Positions 30,202 through 32,270 of a stretch of 32,270 nucleotides of DNA are shown here, piece by piece. The notes beneath the pieces are model-generated. The model did no database searches. It was not told where the DNA came from and saw only the letters and a list, made by a program, of their open reading frames with translations. A program made the translations under genes and the position numbers. Origin of the DNA: Clostridia bacterium (GTDB taxonomy: Bacteria > Bacillota > Clostridia > Christensenellales > CAG-138); the NCBI GenBank assembly GCA_030526995.1, contig JAUNBP010000015.1, positions 1-32,270 on the forward strand. The letters are read 5' to 3'. Position 1 is the stretch's first letter, and each line of letters begins with the position of its first letter.

Positions 30202-32013
30202 CTACTTCTTTGCGGCGAGCTTCATGCGCTGCTCCTTGCTCAAAATGCTCTTTCGCATCCTGATGCTCTTGGGAGTAAGCTCCACAAGCTCGTCGTCGGC
30301 TATGAACTCCAAGCACTGTTCAAGCGTGAACACGGTTGCGGGGGTAAGTCTCAACGCCTCATCCGAGCCGCTTGCACGCATATTGGTGACGTGCTTTTTG
30401 CGGCATACGTTGACAACGATGTCCTCCGCCCTTGCGTTTTCTCCGACTATCTGCCCCTCGTAGACGGGCACACCCGCCGTCACAAACAGCCTGCCCCGCT
30501 CCTGCGCATAGAACAGTCCGTAGGTGCTGGTTTCCCCCGTCTCGTGGCCCACGAGCGAGCCGGTCTTGCGCTCCTCTATCACGCCCTTGTACGGGGCGTA
30601 GCCGTAGAAGATATGGTTCATAACGCCGTTGCCCTTGGTGTCTGTCAAAAGCTCGCTGCGGTAGCCCATAAGTCCCCTCGACGGAATTAAAAACTTTAGT
30701 CTTGTGGAGTTTTCACCCTGTGCAAGCATATCGGTAAGCTCCGCCTTGCGCCTGCCGAGCTTGTCCATGACCGCACCCACATATTCCTGCGGGACGTCTA
30801 TCGTAAGCTCCTCAACAGGCTCGGTCACCTGTCCGTTTTCGTCCTTGCGGAGTATTACCTTCGGCTTGGAAACCGCAAACTCATAGCCCTCCCTGCGCAT
30901 CGTTTCAATCAAAATGGAAAGGTGCAACTCGCCCCTGCCGCAGACCTTGAAGGTGTCGGTTGAATCGGTCTCCTCAACCCGCATGGAAACGTTGGTCTTG
31001 ACCTCGTTGAACAGCCTTTCGCGGAGGTTTCGGCTCGTGACATACTTGCCCTCCTTGCCCGCAAAGGGGCTGTCGTTGACCATGAAGAGCATCGAAACCG
31101 TAGGCTCATCGATGTGCACAAACGGCATTGGCTCTATAAGGCTCGGATCGCAAGCCGTCTCTCCTACGTTCAAGTCCTCAACGCCCGCAACGCAGACTAT
31201 ATCGCCCGCCTCGACCTGCTCGACCTCAACCCGTGTCAAGCCCTCAAAGCGGTACAGCCTTGTAATCTTTGTAAGCCGCTCACGGTTGTCGGTTCCGCCG
31301 CAGAGCACTATCGGTTGCAGCCTCTTTGCGGTTCCTCTCTCTATCCTGCCTATGCCAATCTTGCCTACATACTCGTCGTAATCAATCGTTGAGAACAGAA
31401 TCTGAAGCGGCGCCGAGGTATCGCTTGCGGGGGCGGGGATTGCGCTCAGTATCGTATCGAACAGCGGGCGCATATCGTCCGACAGCTCATCCGGCTCCAT
31501 GCCCGACTTGCCATCACGGGCGGAGGCGTAGACTATCGGAAAGTCCAACTGCTCCGCACTTGCGCCGAGCTCGATGAACAGCTCCAGCGTTTCATCGACG
31601 ACCTCGTAGGGCCTTGCATCGGGGCGGTCAACCTTGTTTACGACTACTATCGGAACCTTGTTAAGCTCAAGCGCCTTTCGAAGCACAAACCTCGTCTGGG
31701 GCATACAGCCCTCAAATGCATCGACGAGCAGCAGCACGCCGTCAACCATCTGCAGGATGCGCTCGACCTCGCCGCCGAAGTCGGCGTGCCCCGGGGTGTC
31801 CACTATATTTATGCGGGTGCCGCCGTAGACTACCGCCGTGTTCTTGGAGAGAATTGTAATCCCTCGCTCCCGTTCCAAGTCGTTGGAGTCCATAATCCTA
31901 TCCACTCCTACTTCACTTCTTCTGAGTGCGCCGGCGCTCTTCAAAAGCTGGTCCACGAGCGTGGTCTTGCCGTGGTCAACGTGTGCAATTATCGCAATAT
32001 TTCTGATATCCAT
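30202..32013 (-). CDS. typA: TypA/BipA ribosome-associated GTPase
   Basis: The 603-residue translational GTPase binds ribosomes and acts in assembly and stress response. G1 is AHVDHGKTT (10-18), G2 is near [10 protein letters not shown]3 is [11 protein letters not shown] and G4 is NKVDRPDA. The rest follows the EF-G-like domains II, III and V and the TypA C-terminal domain. Length is typical (about 605). AGAGG sits ahead of the ATG at 32013. It is divergent from rarA. Confidence 0.98.
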   Translation of the reverse strand: MDIRNIAIIAHVDHGKTTLVDQLLKSAGALRRSEVGVDRIMDSNDLERERGITILSKNTAVVYGGTRINIVDTPGHADFGGEVERILQMVDGVLLLVDAFEGCMPQTRFVLRKALELNKVPIVVVNKVDRPDARPYEVVDETLELFIELGASAEQLDFPIVYASARDGKSGMEPDELSDDMRPLFDTILSAIPAPASDTSAPLQILFSTIDYDEYVGKIGIGRIERGTAKRLQPIVLCGGTDNRERLTKITRLYRFEGLTRVEVEQVEAGDIVCVAGVEDLNVGETACDPSLIEPMPFVHIDEPTVSMLFMVNDSPFAGKEGKYVTSRNLRERLFNEVKTNVSMRVEETDSTDTFKVCGRGELHLSILIETMRREGYEFAVSKPKVILRKDENGQVTEPVEELTIDVPQEYVGAVMDKLGRRKAELTDMLAQGENSTRLKFLIPSRGLMGYRSELLTDTKGNGVMNHIFYGYAPYKGVIEERKTGSLVGHETGETSTYGLFYAQERGRLFVTAGVPVYEGQIVGENARAEDIVVNVCRKKHVTNMRASGSDEALRLTPATVFTLEQCLEFIADDELVELTPKSIRMRKSILSKEQRMKLAAKK

Positions 32014-32039
32014 AGTTACCTCTTTTCTTCAAGCGAAGT

Positions 32040-32068
32040 ATTATACCCTACTTTCCTTTTTTGCGCAA
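32040..32068 (-). promoter_or_regulatory. Promoter of typA
   Basis: On the minus strand TTGCGC (32068-32063), 17 bp, TATAAT (32045-32040). It overlaps the divergent rarA promoter. Confidence 0.7.
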
Positions 32069-32080
32069 GTGTGATATACT
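32052..32080 (+). promoter_or_regulatory. Extended -10 promoter of rarA, probably leaderless
   Basis: TATACT (32075-32080) with TG at 32072-32073, a weak -35 (TTTCCT, 32052-32057) and six bases (CAAAAC) before the ATG at 32087. Confidence 0.6.
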
Positions 32081-32086
32081 CAAAAC

Positions 32087-32270
32087 ATGGAAGATTTATT
32101 TGCAAATATCAAAAATCAGGCTCCGCTTGCCGATAGGATGCGCCCCGAGACGCTCGACGACTTTGTGGGTCAAAAGCATATCGTGGGTGAGGGCAAGCTG
32201 CTGCGCCGTGCCATTACCCGTCTTTAGGATTTAGCACCATGATTATTTAGGAGCAGCATAACGGGGAGGG
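32087..32270 (+). CDS. rarA: RarA/MgsA replication-associated recombination ATPase, N-terminal part, disrupted at the window edge
   Basis: The frame reads MEDLFANIKNQAPLADRMRP, then ETLDDFVGQKHIVGEGKLLR and RAITRL before a TAG at 32225-32227. PLADRMRPxTLDDFVGQxH is the standard start of RarA, a clamp-loader-like AAA+ ATPase at stalled forks. After the stop, the bases (AGCACCATGATTATTTA, then GGAGCAGC and ACGGGGA) still recall the expected S-T-M-I-x-Y-G-P-P-G-T-G-K Walker A stretch, but only if small insertions and deletions are allowed. The likeliest cause is poor sequence at a contig end. A real frameshift is possible. Confidence 0.75.

Overview
The window looks like a piece of a Gram-positive, low-to-mid G+C anaerobe of the class Clostridia. 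The evidence is the spoVB-mazG-HU gene order (a clostridial/bacillar sporulation-region synteny), strong GGAGG-type Shine-Dalgarno sites, sigma-A-like promoters with 17-bp spacers, a CpsB/CpsD/Wzz-type tyrosine-kinase module, VanZ, citrate lyase with a fused CitXG, and a dockerin-bearing nuclease. Coding density is high. No rRNA, tRNA, CRISPR array or phage region was seen. Both ends look like contig edges: the left end may carry the tail of a transposase, and the right end breaks inside rarA with scrambled sequence.

Layout. 1-3.5 kb (minus): a D,D-carboxypeptidase (DacF type), then a three-gene operon of flavin-reductase-like protein, lipoprotein and SDR oxidoreductase. 3.6-4.7 kb: radC on plus, converging on a 58-residue zinc-ribbon gene with its own promoter. 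4.8-10.4 kb (minus): a citrate lyase operon citD-citE-citF-citC-citXG, possibly followed by a VanZ-like gene, preceded by a large dyad centred on the likely -10 box. 10.5-11.7 kb: a secreted endonuclease I with a C-terminal dockerin. 11.9-14.7 kb (plus): an alpha/beta hydrolase, a diacylglycerol-kinase-like lipid kinase and a stand-alone E2-acyltransferase-like protein. 14.7-19.4 kb (minus): HU, MazG, a SpoVB-like flippase and an M14 peptidoglycan peptidase. 19.5-20.8 kb (plus): an SPFH protein with three zinc ribbons. 20.8-24.4 kb (minus): an operon led by a DacF-like protein that has lost its catalytic motifs, followed by Wzz/CpsC, the tyrosine kinase CpsD and the PHP phosphatase CpsB. 24.6-28 kb (minus): acn-icd. 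28.2-30.2 kb (plus): a GNAT acetyltransferase, a phosphodiester glycosidase with a structured leader, and a membrane protein. 30.2-32.3 kb: typA (minus) and the start of rarA (plus).

How it fits together. Citrate can be split by citrate lyase to acetate and oxaloacetate, or carried through aconitase and isocitrate dehydrogenase to 2-oxoglutarate. Neither citrate synthase nor a citrate transporter is present here. A second theme is the cell envelope: two S11-family proteins, a peptidoglycan endopeptidase, a flippase and a polysaccharide-control kinase/phosphatase set.

The most interesting signals are: four genes whose ATG sits exactly 6 nt after a -10 hexamer with no Shine-Dalgarno (probable leaderless mRNAs); the dyad over the citD promoter; the degenerate DacF paralogue heading the kinase operon; the possible RNA switch before the phosphodiester glycosidase; and the small zinc-ribbon gene.
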